DNA of 64,000 nt from Pseudoips prasinana (GCA_951640165.1 OX621234.1:2919001-2983000); one strand, 5' to 3'; shown: positions 9,720-20,944, counted from the stretch's first letter. The notes: generated from the sequence alone by a model not told the origin. Program-made: numbers and translations.

Positions 9720-10249
9720 TTAGAATATATTTTTAATCCAATAAGGACTCCATATATTATTATCCTCTCCGTAATTTTCTTCATCAGATGCGGGAAATTA
9801 CTAATAATTTTTGCGCTAACGGGAGGCAATCAGGTTGAAGCAAAATAAATTCTTTTCTCAGATCTTATAATTCTTTAATGCCTTCATTAGGCTTTCGATG
9901 GTACTAAGCTTCAATAATGCCGCTTCGTTGAGAATTTAATATTAATTTTATTTATCGAGGTGTATATCCGAGGATATTAAAATGGACGTGAAGTTAAATC
10001 TATATTACGAATTCATGCCCAACTTAGACGTTCCACTGAAGTGGGCAGTATGGTTTTAAGCAGGTCGTGGATTCTATTCTGGGCTGAAACAAAACTTGGC
10101 GAATGAGATTATTTATTTATTTATTTATGAGGTAAAAGGTGTCCTTACAAACAGTACACTGCACAACTGCTTAGCTATTTGACTGAGATTAACTTCAGGT
10201 TAAGACTTGTGAGTTCATTTTTATCAGTATCTATTGTCTCGTGGAAAAT
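9720..10249. other. No recognisable feature
   Basis: AT-rich, no coding potential. A short (ATTT)n stretch near 10110 is the only low-complexity feature. Confidence 0.5.
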
Positions 10250-10740
10250 TACTTGTTTTTGGAGTAAAATTTCCAAACGCGCGCTTGTCTTTGGGAGTAA
10301 GCTGGCGTGACGAGACCGTTACGAAAGATATAATCGGGCGAACGGAAATTGAGAGGGAGATATAAGTTATTTAAGATGGAAAGAGGGAGTTACTTTTCGT
10401 ATATTACTTTGGGGGCAAAAGGGACATATTTTCTTTCTCTCATAGCCAATTATGTTTCGTACTTCTAAGTTTTACTCCAGTCGTGTGGTCAATAGCACAC
10501 TCATTTTTGAAGTAAGCCTTTTTTACGTTCGCATGACTTGGGGAGTAAACTGGTAAAAGCATGACTAGCCAAAGCGTGATCTTGCGAGGTGAACTGAAGT
10601 TGAGACGGAGATATAAGTTGGTGAAGATAGAAAGAGAAGAGAGAGATAGATGTAATCACACATTTTCTTTCTCTCTTTGCCAGTTACGTTCGAAGGTTTA
10701 TTTCAGTCGTGTGGTTTAATGTACACTCGTTTTTATTGTA
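10250..10740 (+). repeat. R-T repeat, two direct copies
   Basis: Two related stretches in the same orientation (about 10250-10490 and 10505-10740). Each has a GGGAGTAARCTGG segment, GGAGATATAAGTTRK, a purine-rich AGAAAGAG stretch, TTTTCTTTCTCTC, and CAGTCGTGTGGT. A third partial copy is at 25259-25405. Class unknown. Confidence 0.65.
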
Positions 10741-10743
10741 TTA

Positions 10744-11095
10744 CTAGCTAAGCCCCGCGTTTAACTAGTTTTGGCGTAAAAGAGTAACAAACATACATCT
10801 ATACTCACAAACTTTCCTATTTATAATATTAGTAGGATGTGTACCTCTAGCGGTTTTGGCAGTGCACGCCGGAGTAGCTCGCAGATGGTAGATGTTTTCC
10901 TACTTACTTGACACTTATCGTTTAATTTTAGACAATTCATACAATATCTTTATAAATTGTAGCCTATGTGTTATTCTGATGTATAAGCTATATTATTGTG
11001 AAGTTTCATTGAAATCCATTCAGAAGTTTTTACGTGAAAGAGTAACAAACATCCATCCATACTTACAAACTTTCGCGTTTATAATATTAGTTTTA
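10744..11095 (-). mobile_element. Two Helitron-A fragments
   Basis: 10744-10840 holds the CTAG end (ACTAGCTAAGCCCCGCG) joined by an internal deletion to the other end, TTTATAATATTAGTAGGAT. 10895-11095 holds a body piece with GTAGCCTATGTGTTATTCTG and GTGAAAGAGTAACAAACATC. It ends TTTATAATATTAG. Neither piece is complete. Confidence 0.7.
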
Positions 11096-11410
11096 TTTAT
11101 ATCAAAAGTAATGTGTCTATTTTATTTTCTTAATCCTAAATATGAGACCTGTGAGTAAGTTTATTTCTTTGGTACTCTTGCAACCCCACACCTATAGTCA
11201 TAAAATTTTGCAGACACATTGTTAGGCGCACGGAGAAGTATATAGGGTACATAAAAAAGTACTAGAAGAATAACTTTAAGCAATCGGAACAAACTTTATG
11301 ATATAACACATACCTCGCCGGGGAACAAGCATGTCACCTATAAAAGAAACAATTTCAACTTAGAAACTCATGAGCGTATATATAGCGTCGCCGGATCCCA
11401 TACTATAACA
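11096..11410. other. No recognisable feature
   Basis: AT-rich spacer between a Helitron fragment and a SINE2 copy. Nothing recognised. Confidence 0.45.
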
Positions 11411-12036
11411 GGCGGGTTAGCATGGTTGGTAAATGCTACCTCGTTGGTCTAGCAGTAGCGTGTTCACTTGCAGGGAACGAAGTTCTGGGTTCAAATCCCG
11501 GGTCGAGCCAAAAGTGATTTGGAACTATTCTGTAAAAATAAAAAAATTCTCAACATCAGCCCGAAGTCTGGGAGATGGCGGTATTATACCCCCGTGCTTC
11601 GGTGAGCACGTAAAGCCGTCGGTCTTATGCCTGACCTCTTTCCGGCCGTGTCGCTAGGCGCCTTATCGGTTCATGAGAGTGATGGAATAGGAAGTGCTCC
11701 TGTGTTTGCGCACACACTTGTGCACTATAATGTGTACCGCGCAGATGGCTAATCACTATTGAGACTGGCCGCCGTGGCCAAAATTCGGCTAGGAGGACAT
11801 TTATGCTTGCCTTTCACGCAGCAGGTCGTGGGTTCGAGTCCCACCCAGGACAGATATTTGTATGCATGAACAGGTCTGTCTATACTGAGCCTGGGTGTAA
11901 TTATCTATAGTTATAAGTATATATTTACAAAAGAAAAGTACTATAGGTAATATATAAGTTCTCTAGCTAACTAGCTCTGCTTAGTTTGGATCAGATGACC
12001 GTGTTTGAATAATGTCCCACGATATTATTATCATTA
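11411..12036 (+). mobile_element. SINE2 copy split by SINE3
   Basis: The head GGCGGGTTAGCATGGTTGGT stops at 11437. It resumes at 11803 with ATGCTTGCCTTTCACGCAGC, the B box GGGTTCGAGTCCC, the body and the tail GTCCCACGATATTATTATC. The interruption is a complete SINE3. Confidence 0.92.
11438..11802 (+). mobile_element. SINE3 copy nested in SINE2
   Basis: Complete 365-bp copy. The head CTCGTTGGTCTAGCAGTAGC and B box GGGTTCAAATCCC form a Pol III-type promoter. The body contains GAGCACGTAAAGCCGTCGGT and ends TAGGAGGACATT. The host SINE2 bases ATGCT are duplicated at 11433-11437 and 11803-11807. Confidence 0.93.
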
Positions 12037-12301
12037 AAAATACCTCTAAAACTGGAACCAAAATTCGCCATTATTACAGTCACATTATGTTTAAACTCGA
12101 GTTATAAAGAGGGTAGTCACAAATGCATTTTAAAGCTCTGTTTTAAGGTAAATTTGAAATTATGTCCCTTGGAGGCGAATATGGGAGAGTGTTGTGTCTT
12201 TAATAATAAATTTATAACCACCGCCGTACCTCTAAATTTACGAGCATGACAGTATTTTTAAAAGCATAGCAGCTGCTTATCCTACATATCACACTAATAT
12301 T

Positions 12302-12893
12302 TTAAACGAATATTTGTTACTGATTCATGGATGTTTTCTATGTATATAAGTTTTTATCTATCTATGAATAGGAGTGCTAAAATACAGGCCTAGGCTTAGC
12401 TTAGACTGCAGATCTCCCACAAGTTACAAATTTTGTCAAACCTTTTGTCAACTGTATTTGCTAATACCTAAGAATGTAATTTGTGGAGATGCAATAAACC
12501 ATTTTTATTATTAAGTTCTAGCGGCCCGGTACATGCTTCACTACGTATAAGGCATAGTAATAAAAAAAATGATAATTAAGTTCATTTATTCAATCAAAAA
12601 AATATTTTAAATTGCTAAAAGATGTTGATTTTACACTCTTTCAAGACTTTTTTTACGTACAAACCTTTCCTGGACTTCCACGAATAATTCAAGACCAAAA
12701 TTAGCCAAATCGGTAAAGGCGTTGTTGAGTTATAACATTACAACGAAAAGTGGCATTGATTTTTGTATATATAGACTATTATTATATATAAGTATGTATA
12801 TCGTCGCCTTGTACCCATAGTACAAGCTTTGCTTACTTTGGGGCTAGGATGATCTGTGTGACATTGTCCCTAGATATTGTTTATTGCTAGATA
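12302..12893 (+). mobile_element. SINE1 copy in two pieces
   Basis: 12302-12370 matches the SINE1 body (CGAATATTTGTTACTG onward). 12783-12893 matches its 3' half from TATATAAGTATGTATATCGT to TGTGTGACATTGTCCC. About 410 bp of unrelated AT-rich sequence separates them, including ATACAGGCCTAGGCTTAGCT and AATGCAATAAACCATTTTTA-like LINE tail sequence. The tRNA-like head is missing. Confidence 0.75.
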
Positions 12894-12936
12894 TTTTAAG
12901 TCGGTTCAGTCATGAAAATATAGTATAATAACATCA

Positions 12937-13020
12937 TCATTATTATATCAGTCAATAGACGTCCACAGCTGGCAAAAGTCTTCCCCCAAGATCTTCATAA
13001 TTGCCGGTCTTTTACTACTT
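12937..13020 (-). repeat. RTE-like LINE 3' tail
   Basis: Reverse of the tail motif: ATCAGTCAATAGACGTCCAC then AGCTGGCAAAAGTC, with CAAGATCTTCATAATTGCC. It belongs to a composite block (12783-13182) that recurs inverted at 21585-22270. Confidence 0.8.
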
Positions 13021-13182
13021 GCATCCAGTAGGCATACAGAATTATAAATCAGGCTGTTAGTTCATCTAATTGTTTTACCCTTTCTTTTATATTATGTAAT
13101 ATCACTATTTGGTGATAACATATGGTAGTAAAAAAATACAGGTTTAAGCCTAGTATAGAAAGACTATATCGCCATCGTACTA

Positions 13183-13603
13183 ATATTATGTTTGTTACTC
13201 ATTTACGCAAAAACTGCCGGTCGGATTTTGATGAAACATTGTAGTAATATAGCTTATATAATCAGAATATAACATCCTGATGAATACATATAATAAGATC
13301 GTAGGAAAGTCAAAACTGTACATTGAAATTCTTTTTTAAAGTATACGTGGGGCGTGATCTAGCATCGATATCGATGCCATAAATATAGTTTTTAGAATTT
13401 TTGTTTGTATTTCTGTTTGTCTGTATGTACGTCCGGGCTAAACTCAAAAAGTACTGCATGGATTTACTTCAAATATTGCATAAATATTACCAAGAGGTGG
13501 GGTCGATATATAAGCTACATATTATCACGCTATCACCTACGGGGCAGAAGCTGTGATAATTTATAAAGTATAACGCGGGTAAAACCGCGGGGCACAGCTA
13601 GTA
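13183..13603 (+). mobile_element. Helitron-A interrupted by Helitron-B
   Basis: A Helitron-A 5' part (TACTAATATTATGTTTGTTA and GGTCGGATTTTGATGAAAC) runs to about 13282. A Helitron-B body then begins at AATAAGATCGTAGGAAAGTC. It ends with CCGCGGGGCACAGCTAG at 13601. Both types share the 3' hairpin and CTAG end, so it is uncertain which element supplied the terminus. Confidence 0.75.
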
Positions 13604-13772
13604 AGATTATAAAGTCGTAAGTTTGTGAGTGTGTATGTTTGTTACTCTTTCACACAAAAACTACCGGTCGGATTTTGATGAAACTTTCTTATAATATAGG
13701 TTATATATCAGAATAACACATAGGCTATAATCTATGAAGTATAACGCGGGTAAAACCGCGAGGCACAGCTAC
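13604..13772 (+). mobile_element. Helitron-A copy
   Basis: Short nearly complete copy. AAAGTCGTAAGTTTGTGAGT is followed by GTTACTCTTTCACACAAAAA and the end CCGCGAGGCACAGCTA. It is stacked directly behind the previous Helitron, a head-to-tail arrangement often seen for Helitrons. Confidence 0.8.
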
Positions 13773-13774
13773 GA

Positions 13775-14187
13775 GTAGTATTATAAATGTTAAAGTTTGT
13801 AAGTATGGATGTTTGTTACTGTTTCACGCAAAAACTACGGAACTAATTAATTTGTAGTAGTCTACCTGGCCTGTGTGAATGGGACAACCGGAAGGGGAAG
13901 ACCACGTCGAACATTCTCTGACCAAATTGGAGATGTTCTCAAGAAAGGGCAGGTCAGAAGTACCCTAAACCGGCGAGCATGTATGAAGAATATAATGACA
14001 GTAATCAAGGCAAAAGAAGTATGCAAAGATCGTGACAAATGGAAATCCGATGTCTCTGCCTACCCCTCTGGGAAACAGGCGTGAGTCTATGTATGTATGT
14101 AATATAGCTTATATATCCGAATAACGCAACATAGGCTATAACTTATAAAGTTTAACGCCGTTAAAACTGTACACATAGCTAGTAGAT
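13775..14187 (+). mobile_element. Helitron-A copy interrupted by LINE-Y
   Basis: The 5' part (AGTATTATAAATGTTAAAGT to ACTACGGAACTAATTAATTT) and 3' part (AATATAGCTTATATATCCGA to ACATAGCTAGTA) are separated by a LINE-Y fragment. The terminal hairpin has decayed (GCCGTTAAAACTG). Confidence 0.8.
13854..14098 (+). pseudogene. LINE-Y ORF2 C-terminal fragment
   Basis: The best-preserved LINE-Y tail here. The frame reads [20 protein letters not shown], continues through [20 protein letters not shown], and ends [11 protein letters not shown] followed by a stop and a (TATG)n tail. This GRPRR...DRxxW pattern is the C-terminal end of an RTE- or related LINE polyprotein. The copy is 5'-truncated and inserted in a Helitron. 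No RT motifs remain. Confidence 0.85.
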
Positions 14188-14344
14188 AATAACCATAGAT
14201 AACTTCGTTTGTTTTGTGTACTTTCAATTGTCATAGACAATATAAAGTTTAAAGCATGCACATTTAAAATTCCAAGGCATTTCTTACTCAGTAACGGCCT
14301 CAACATTGCGCTCAGACACCCATCAATTCGCATTGATAAACAGA

Positions 14345-14515
14345 GGCCGTTCCGCCGCTCGTACCGGTCCGTAAGAGATCGAGGTTAAGCAACTAGGCAC
14401 GCGGTCAGTCCATAGATGGGTGACCACCAAAGTGTTTTGATTTCTGAGCGTCTCCGTGCTTCAGAAGCCATATTAAGCTGTTCGTCCCGGTTGTAGCCAT
14501 TAGGCAACAATGTTC
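14345..14515 (+). mobile_element. 5S rRNA-derived SINE
   Basis: The head resembles 5S rRNA internal sequence: CGGTCCGTAAGAGATCGAGG, TTAAGCA, then CAGTCCATAGATGGGTGACC. The body continues with GCGTCTCCGTGCTTC. It is immediately followed by SINE1. Related copies are at 34080, 52356 and 57293. Confidence 0.85.
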
Positions 14516-14527
14516 CATAAGTCATCA

Positions 14528-14780
14528 TTGGTAGCCTAGTTGGTAGTGCTCCTGCCTACGAAGTTGGTGGTCCTGGGTTCGAATCCCGGTAAGTGCAAAT
14601 ATTTGTGTGATGAGCACGAATATTTGCTACTGAGTCATGTTTTCTATGTATACAATAAGTATTTATCTATCTATATAAGTATGTTTATCGTCGCCTGGTA
14701 CCCATAGTACAAGCTTTGCTTAGTTTGGGGCTAGGATGATCTGTGTGACATTGTCCCTAGATATTATTCTTATTATTATT
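14528..14780 (+). mobile_element. SINE1 copy
   Basis: Full-length copy with intact A-box-like and B-box motifs, ending TTGTCCCTAGATATTATTCT and (ATT)n. A small deletion removes the GGATG segment before TTTTCTATG. Confidence 0.92.
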
Positions 14781-15125
14781 GGCAACACCAGAAACTACAC
14801 TTAGTAACACAACACACGAATTAATTTAAACTTTTACCAATATTTAAAAGCTGAAACATTACTCAACACATTTTAATTACACAGGGGTGTAACGCTTCCA
14901 AGGCAAAATTACCGTCGCTATTACATTTTTACGCATCAATCATCGCTCGCTCTGAACACGGCTTTTATTTTAGCACAATATAACTAAGTAGAAATGTATG
15001 TCGAACAGAGTGCGAATTTCGTGTACCAACGTGATTAAAGGACATTTTTAACGTGTATTTTTTGGCATATTGTTTATGCTGTGGTTTTTATATTGAAGAG
15101 TTAGCAAACAAGGACTTTGTGGTTT
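14781..15125. other. No recognisable feature
   Basis: Unique-looking AT-rich sequence without coding signals or shared repeats. Confidence 0.45.
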
Positions 15126-15200
15126 ACCCGCCTCGCTGATAAAGCAGTAATGTTTTAACCCGCAAACTATTAGGTCTTTGGTTCAAATCCCGGAGTATGC
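15126..15200 (+). repeat. tRNA-like SINE head fragment
   Basis: CTCGCTGATAAAGCAGTAAT followed by TTGGTTCAAATCCCGGAGTA looks like a degenerate SINE3-type or tRNA-like head. There is no acceptor-stem pairing, so it is not a tRNA gene. Confidence 0.5.
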
Positions 15201-15216
15201 CATAACGTGTTATTGG

Positions 15217-15320
15217 AATGACCTGTTGGCGTGGTTGGCAAATGCTTGCTTTTCACGCCGGAGGTCGTGAGTTCGTTACAGATATTTGTGTGCATGTATA
15301 TGTCTGTTTGTCCTGAGTCT
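15217..15320 (+). mobile_element. SINE2 5' half
   Basis: Head GTTGGCGTGGTTGGCAAATG through TGTCTGTTTGTCCTGAGTCT. The B box is partly deleted. It is cut where an inverted SINE2 copy begins. Confidence 0.88.
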
Positions 15321-15322
15321 GA

Positions 15323-15530
15323 CATTATTCACACACGGCTATCTGATCACAAACTAAGCAAAGCTTGTACTATGGAAACCAGATAACTGTAATAATACAT
15401 ATACTACCTTTTCTTTTGTAAATACATACTTATATAGATAATTACACTCAGACTCAGACAGACATGTTCATGCACACAAATATCTGTCCTGGGTGAGCAT
15501 CGAAGCTACGACCTGAGGCGTGAAAGGCAA
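15323..15530 (-). mobile_element. SINE2 copy, inverted relative to its neighbour
   Basis: Reads on the minus strand from a partial head (GCCTTTCACGCCTCAGGTCG) to the tail ending GTGTGTGAATAATGT. With 15217-15320 it forms an inverted SINE pair that could fold back. Confidence 0.88.
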
Positions 15531-15531
15531 A

Positions 15532-15880
15532 CTTTTAAAAAAGGTTTTTATTCACGTAGACTTTAAAAAAGCGCTTGTAAATATTCAGAACATGTTTGTA
15601 GTAATATAATTGTATACATTATTGTTTCTAGTAGGTAACTTAGATATTTAGGTACACATTGTATTGATTGTATGAAAACATTTATAACATTTATTTTATA
15701 ATAGCAATGATATTTAGCTAGCTCGTATCAAGTTATTGTCAAGAGATTATGTTTAAGTTTAATTATTTAGTTTAAGTCTAATATTTTTACTACATATTGT
15801 CAATGGTCCTGTCTATATTAAGGTATTATTATTATGACGGACCTTGTGTTAATAACGATGGTCGCGCTTTAATGCTACCA
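15532..15880 (-). mobile_element. LINE-Z 3' end
   Basis: Plus-strand order is tail first: AAAGGTTTTTATTCACGTAG, AAAGCGCTTGTAAATA, then GACGGACCTTGTGTTAATAA and GGTCGCGCTTTAATGCTACC. On the minus strand this is the end of the ORF (VALKRDRRY, stop) followed by the 3' UTR. Confidence 0.88.
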
Positions 15881-17276
15881 TACCAATAGTATAATATATA
15901 ATCCATACTAATAAACTTTTGCATTTTTAATACTAGTCAGATTCGGTCGGGAGCACTTAGGTATAACAAAGTTTACTAATGTTAAACTGATTTGCACGTT
16001 GCCGACTCTTCCCCTACGTAAATATTATATTACATATTCATTTCATGTATGATACAGCAAATATTAAGTGCAGCTAAGAAATCATTTAAAATTCATTCAA
16101 AATTTCTTTGAGTTAACTCTATGGTGACTGGTGACATAGACACGGAACATTTAAAATGGCGCCAAAATGTTAAAACAAGTGACAAATATTTATTACAAAC
16201 TGCACATATCTTTGAAAGCCAGAGAGTTCCACTTTCAAATGGTGCAGTTAGGTTTTAAATATTGTTAAACGAACGCGGCCAGTTGCGAAAATATGTAGCA
16301 TTTATTTATGAAGAAATGGAACGTTAGGTTATGCGTAGAATTAAACGTGACTTATAATTACTGATATATTTTATATGGAAACTCAATTTTTCAAATAAAC
16401 TAATAAACAGGGAAACACTTTTAAAATATGTTGCTAACTTTGACATGGATGTTTTAGTCTGAACATCGTCTAGTGGTTACAAGTTCTGGACTGAAAAGTC
16501 TGGTGGAGTTAAACAACTGGGATAGATTTGGCTAGTAATATTTTCCAAAATATACATTTAAATAAATTGTTTCTAGATACTCATTTAGAACCGAGTAGGA
16601 ACCGAGAGGAATAAAAAATCTTGCGTGTCGAGGCCACCAAGACATTTAGAGAGTCCGATGTTAGACGCTTGGTTCGTCCAATGCGTGATAATAGGTCTTT
16701 GAGTGCTTGACTCTGAAACTCACAATTGGATAATGAAGGTTATTCCCGCCATAAAATTTCAATAACACTTATTTTAGCCCGTCCTGGGGCTAGAAGGGAG
16801 ATTATAATGGAAGGGAATTATCTCATGAACTGGAAATTCAGGGAACATCAAGCAAAATAATTGCATAATCTCTCAATACAGGTTGGATAAACTGATTGAA
16901 GCGAGATTGAACGGGAACGAAAATACAGGGCGGCCGAGGAATTGACGTTCAAACGCAAAATTTAGATACTTTATGATGAGGAGTTTCCCAATCACCCCCA
17001 TGTAAGATCTACGATTTTGCGTTTTTTTTATACTTTGTAAATTTATGAGTCCCGAGCTAAAACCCTAATTTTGAACTTTCGAATAAATTCTAAGTCAGCT
17101 CTGCAATGATTAGGATAAATCATAATTTTTAGGCAGTGAGACTAAACTATGCTAATTAATAATAGGTATAAAAAAACTGAACATGAAATGTTCAACAGAA
17201 CGTGAAAAAAATCGAGAAATGTTGTTAAGTGAAATTTACGAAAATAATCATTAAAAAAATTTTTAAAAATCCACCT
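15881..17276. other. Long stretch with no recognisable feature
   Basis: About 1.4 kb of AT-rich sequence. I found no open frame with a domain and no repeat shared with the rest of the window. A partial tRNA-like A box occurs near 16466 but lacks a B box. With 19109-20544 this is one of the two longest unannotated stretches here. Confidence 0.5.
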
Positions 17277-17495
17277 TATAGTAGACATTCCTTAATAATA
17301 ACATTAATAATTTTAATGTTGTGTTTCCGAGTGTGAGTAAGGTCGCCAGAGCACATTGGGGTTGGGGAACGGGTCAGCAACACTTGTTTGCTGACTCTTA
17401 AAACGCACTCGCGACTCCTCTGGTATCGCGAGTGTCCATGGGCGGCGGTGATCACTTTCCATCAGGTGGCCCACATATTCATAGCCTTTATTTGC
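17277..17495 (+). repeat. LINE 3'-end fragment, empty-site paralogue of 33575-33915
   Basis: Runs from CATTCCTTAATAATAACATT through TGTGTTTCCGAGTGTGAGTA and ends near GGTGATCACTTTCCATCAGG. The same sequence recurs inverted at 33575-33785, where its TATTATTAAGGAAT end carries a LINE-Y insertion. This copy is therefore the uninterrupted reference. Confidence 0.8.
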
Positions 17496-17904
17496 AGTAA
17501 GTTGGTACATTTAATTGGTCTTATAACTAATTACAGGTTCTTACAACTTCAGCCAATTTATTGACATGCAAATATTAACATTATTACTACTTACCTTACT
17601 TACCACTTGCATATTTGTCGCCCTCTGCTATTAAAAATAGAATCTACGCAAAATCGTAGAACATATATGGGGGTGCTTCGGATATTCCTCACACTCAACT
17701 CCTCGACACGCCTGTATATCAGCGTAACTTTTGATAAAATATGCTCCCGACAAAACGTGAACAAAAGCCGAGTTGGATACAAACTATGTTGGAGTTGGTC
17801 AGTTTGCCAATAAAAGAGTTGAGATCAAACGGATGGCAACTTCCATATCTTTTAACACAGCCGCTGCTACAGGGAAGTACATTGTGGTTTATAAAATAAC
17901 AAAG
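17496..17904. other. No recognisable feature
   Basis: Overlapping 60-68-codon frames occur on both strands, but none has a recognisable motif. Confidence 0.45.
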
Positions 17905-18206
17905 CAATTTTGTTAGGTTTTTGGAACGAAGTTCCTTATCGCGCGTTGTGAAAAGGGGCTAGACGGAAAAAAATCTTACGAAAAGTTGTCACGACACTTT
18001 TTGCAGCTGTGCGGCGTGCGCATGTTTCTCTGTCTGTCTCTCTCTCTCTCTCTTATAGAAAGCAAGCCAGATATTTTCATTTCTATTTCGCATTGAACAG
18101 TGTGGTGTCGCGACGATTATTTTTGTTGAGTGTATACAGGTTTTTTGTACATAATAAATAATAAGAAATAACTTCGTTCCATCCGGGTGTCCCTTGACAC
18201 CTCTCA
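17905..18206 (+). repeat. R-E repeat, inverted-end element
   Basis: The left end GGAACGAAGTTCCTTATCGC is mirrored at the right by ATAACTTCGTTCC. Inside are GTCACGACACTTTTTGCAGC, a (TC)n run near 18030, and GTGGTGTCGCGACGATTATT. A second copy lies inverted at 32700-32955. Probably a non-autonomous DNA element, class unknown. Confidence 0.65.
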
Positions 18207-18239
18207 AGTTTTTATATGGACTTATAACTTGGCAGTTAA

Positions 18240-18512
18240 CTTTTAACCGGAAGACGCAGCGTGAGCAGACCCCTTACAAGATGTACCGATAATTTTATAA
18301 GGGTCGCCGGAATAACCAGCAGTTATGGAAATCTTCGGGGGAGGGTTTCGTCCAGCTGGGGGCGTAGTTAGGAGTTAACTTTTAGGTGCTCATGTTTTAT
18401 CTGGATATGAATTGACAGTCTGAAGTGGGCAGCTCACATAGATCGCAGAACTGACGACGGCCGCTGAACCAGAAAGGTATTCAACACCAAACGGAAGACG
18501 CAGCGTGACTGT
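18240..18512 (+). pseudogene. RTE-like LINE C-terminal fragments
   Basis: Two short pieces. 18240-18365 contains CGGAAGACGCAGCGTGAGCA and TATGGAAATCTTCGGGGGAG. 18416-18512 contains AGTGGGCAGCTCACATAGAT (a KWAAHI-like stretch) and again GGAAGACGCAGCGTGA. Both match parts of the copy at 8836-9212 and are rearranged remnants. Confidence 0.75.
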
Positions 18513-18968
18513 TTTACCATTCACAAATGAAACATGAGGTTAACTATTAGATTGAGTGATTTTTACGACTTTAACAGCCTTATTAATAAACATAGACTAG
18601 ACTAAGATTAATTTTATTCCAGGTTTAAACTTAAAATTAATTATAATCACTATTAATAAATATGGAGTAAGGAGGAAATTAGGTCATCCGAAGTTACTCT
18701 CGGAGTAAAAGTTAATCCTTGGCACCACCGAGTATAGCTACTGAGTAGGTATAGACTAGGACGTGATTTTGACATTCGAACGTCAATTCATTTTGATTGC
18801 TTTCGTTGTCTGTTGTGGAAATTGTTAACTTTTATAATGTGGAATCGCACTAGTAGAAAAGGAACAATAAAGAACTTTATAAAAAACTAATAGAAATAAT
18901 TTTATTGTAGTTTGTATTACAATAAATATATGCGAGAAAACAATGCATTACTGAAAAATAAGTGATGT
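18513..18968. other. No recognisable feature
   Basis: AT-rich spacer before a MITE-A copy. Confidence 0.45.
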
Positions 18969-19108
18969 ACAGACGCCAGCACATCAAGCTTCCCCAATCC
19001 GTCAAATTTCCCCAATTGAAAGTGAACCTTATACTTATGTGATAAAGTTGAAAATCTATAAAAGATATTTGACAGATTGGAGTAACTGGATGTGCTGGCT
19101 ATTGTACA
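18969..19108. mobile_element. MITE-A copy
   Basis: Nearly complete: starts CAGACGCCAGCACATCAAGC, centre AGTGAACCTTATACTTATGT, ends TAACTGGATGTGCTGGC. Flanked by GTACA-like sequence on both sides. Confidence 0.88.
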
Positions 19109-20544
19109 ATAAGTCAAAGTAACTATGGTAACGAGATAACATAGACAATTCATGAGACAATATAATCTATTATATTTACAGAAATTAATTAACATGGATT
19201 AGGTATGTATAGTATTTTATTGTTGATTTGAGGTTGACAAATATATTTGAATGAAAATCAGATTCCATTGAGGCGTGTGATGTTATATGAAGTGCTTGAG
19301 AATCCATTGGATGAATCTACCACCGAAGTAGAAGAGCACTGATCAGAACACGCTATAAAGTAGATTTTTCAAGATTTCAAATAAAACTTAGTGCTTTTAT
19401 CCTCTTTGATTTCAAACTTAAAATATTGTCTGTCACTGTCATTAATGTCATCGTCAATCATTAGTTCATTCGATTACTCATTCTTTTTCTTTTAAATTGG
19501 GTGTGTTGCCATACCACGTCCGTTAATCTCAGTGTAAGGAATGTATTGTTAATAATAATAGTAGTGTTAATATAAAGTTAATACGTGGTTACTCTGGGAA
19601 TAACTAGTCCAAGATTAGCTTCGGAATAAGCTTGGAAGAAGCGATTTTTATTAATAGGACTGTAATGGACTAAGAACGGAGGCGAATTTACCCTCAGGCA
19701 GCTGTATAGCGCCAGAGGGCATCTTTAGGGTTCGAACCCTGTTTAAATCTACTAACGGAGAGATGCTTGCGTGGGTAGGTTTTTAGGGACATTAAGAGCA
19801 TCGGGTTATCTTAATGCGCGAATAATGTACGCATGTATAATGTAAGAATAATTATTATATATCATGTAAAATTTCTAAATGCGCAAGCGAGATGATTGCG
19901 CGCGAAGTCTAAGCCTTAAGTTTTAACTGGAGGAATATCCATAGGAGTAGCCTTTAGTGGAAGTTAGTTTTACTCTTTCCTAAATCTTCTAGGTCAATGT
20001 ATAATGAATTTGAACGTCACTAGTATAAAAGCATGAAAAGACTACGACATTTTCAATATGTATACAGAAACGTTGTACATTGCGTGATCCTCTAGATGAA
20101 TATTGAAAATGAGGGCACAGAAACAACAATGTATAATGAATGAACAGATAATCTCATATAAGGCAGACATAAAAACCTGATGTGTAAGGGTACGGTCATT
20201 TTCTGGCTCGAGGATTACCACTGGGTATAATACGGAATTTTTATTAAGTGCCCTGTTTTCGTAGAAAAGCTTTTGTACAAAGAATGTTTTCTTACTCCAT
20301 GTGAACAAAGCTTTTGAGACTGCAAATGATAATCTATTGGGAGGCTGGATAGACTTCGATTTTCACGAAGCATAATACTGATTATAACTAAGTGATTTTT
20401 AATCCCCGGCGCAAAAGAGGGGTCACATTAGTAGTCTTTGGGGTAAATATTTTACTTGTACGAAAACGAAAATGAGGATTAATATGATAAGACAAAGAAG
20501 GTAGAATCATCTTAATATTACCGTTTGTGTATATGGAATATATT
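19109..20544. other. Long stretch with no recognisable feature
   Basis: About 1.4 kb of AT-rich sequence. The 88-codon minus-strand frame at 20042-20308 has no recognisable domain. A GGTTCGAACCC segment near 19732 resembles a B box but has no A box. Confidence 0.5.
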
Positions 20545-20757
20545 TATGTATTTAGCATGTATAGTATATAGTTATGTACGATTGTATTTTATAGTACTTG
20601 TCAAGTATTTTAGTAAGTTTTATTATATATTTGTCAATAGTGCACCCTACCATATTATCTCTGCATCACCCTAAGGTTGACTGGTAGAGAATGCCTTTGG
20701 CATTACGTCCGCCTTTGTACAGTTATGTGCAATAAGTATAAAATAAATAAATAAATA
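20545..20757 (+). mobile_element. CR1/L2-like LINE 3' end
   Basis: Matches the 3' UTR of the element at 59402-62570: TGCACCCTACCATATTATCT, CACCCTAAGGTTGACTGG, GTCCGCCTTTGTACA, then an (AATA)n tail. It is a severely 5'-truncated insertion of the same family. Confidence 0.85.
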
Positions 20758-20900
20758 AGGCAATGGATTCTGTCAAAGTGAAAGAAAATTAATTAAACAT
20801 TTAGTTTTGCGTGAACTCCAGGTACGACTATATATGAAGAGACTCGACCACATAATATTGTACCTAAGAGATCTCCCACAATCGTTCAGCAGGATATTCG

Positions 20901-20906
20901 CGCGCG

Positions 20907-20944
<38 letters not shown>

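Noticed and set aside
10892..11158. 88-codon frame with possible membrane segments
   Set aside because: It covers a Helitron-A fragment. Hydrophobicity reflects AT-rich codons.
16455..16515. tRNA-like A box (ATCGTCTAGTGGTTA)
   Set aside because: No B box or stems follow; at most a decayed remnant.
19675..19790. B-box-like GGTTCGAACCC
   Set aside because: No A box or repeat family partner in the window.
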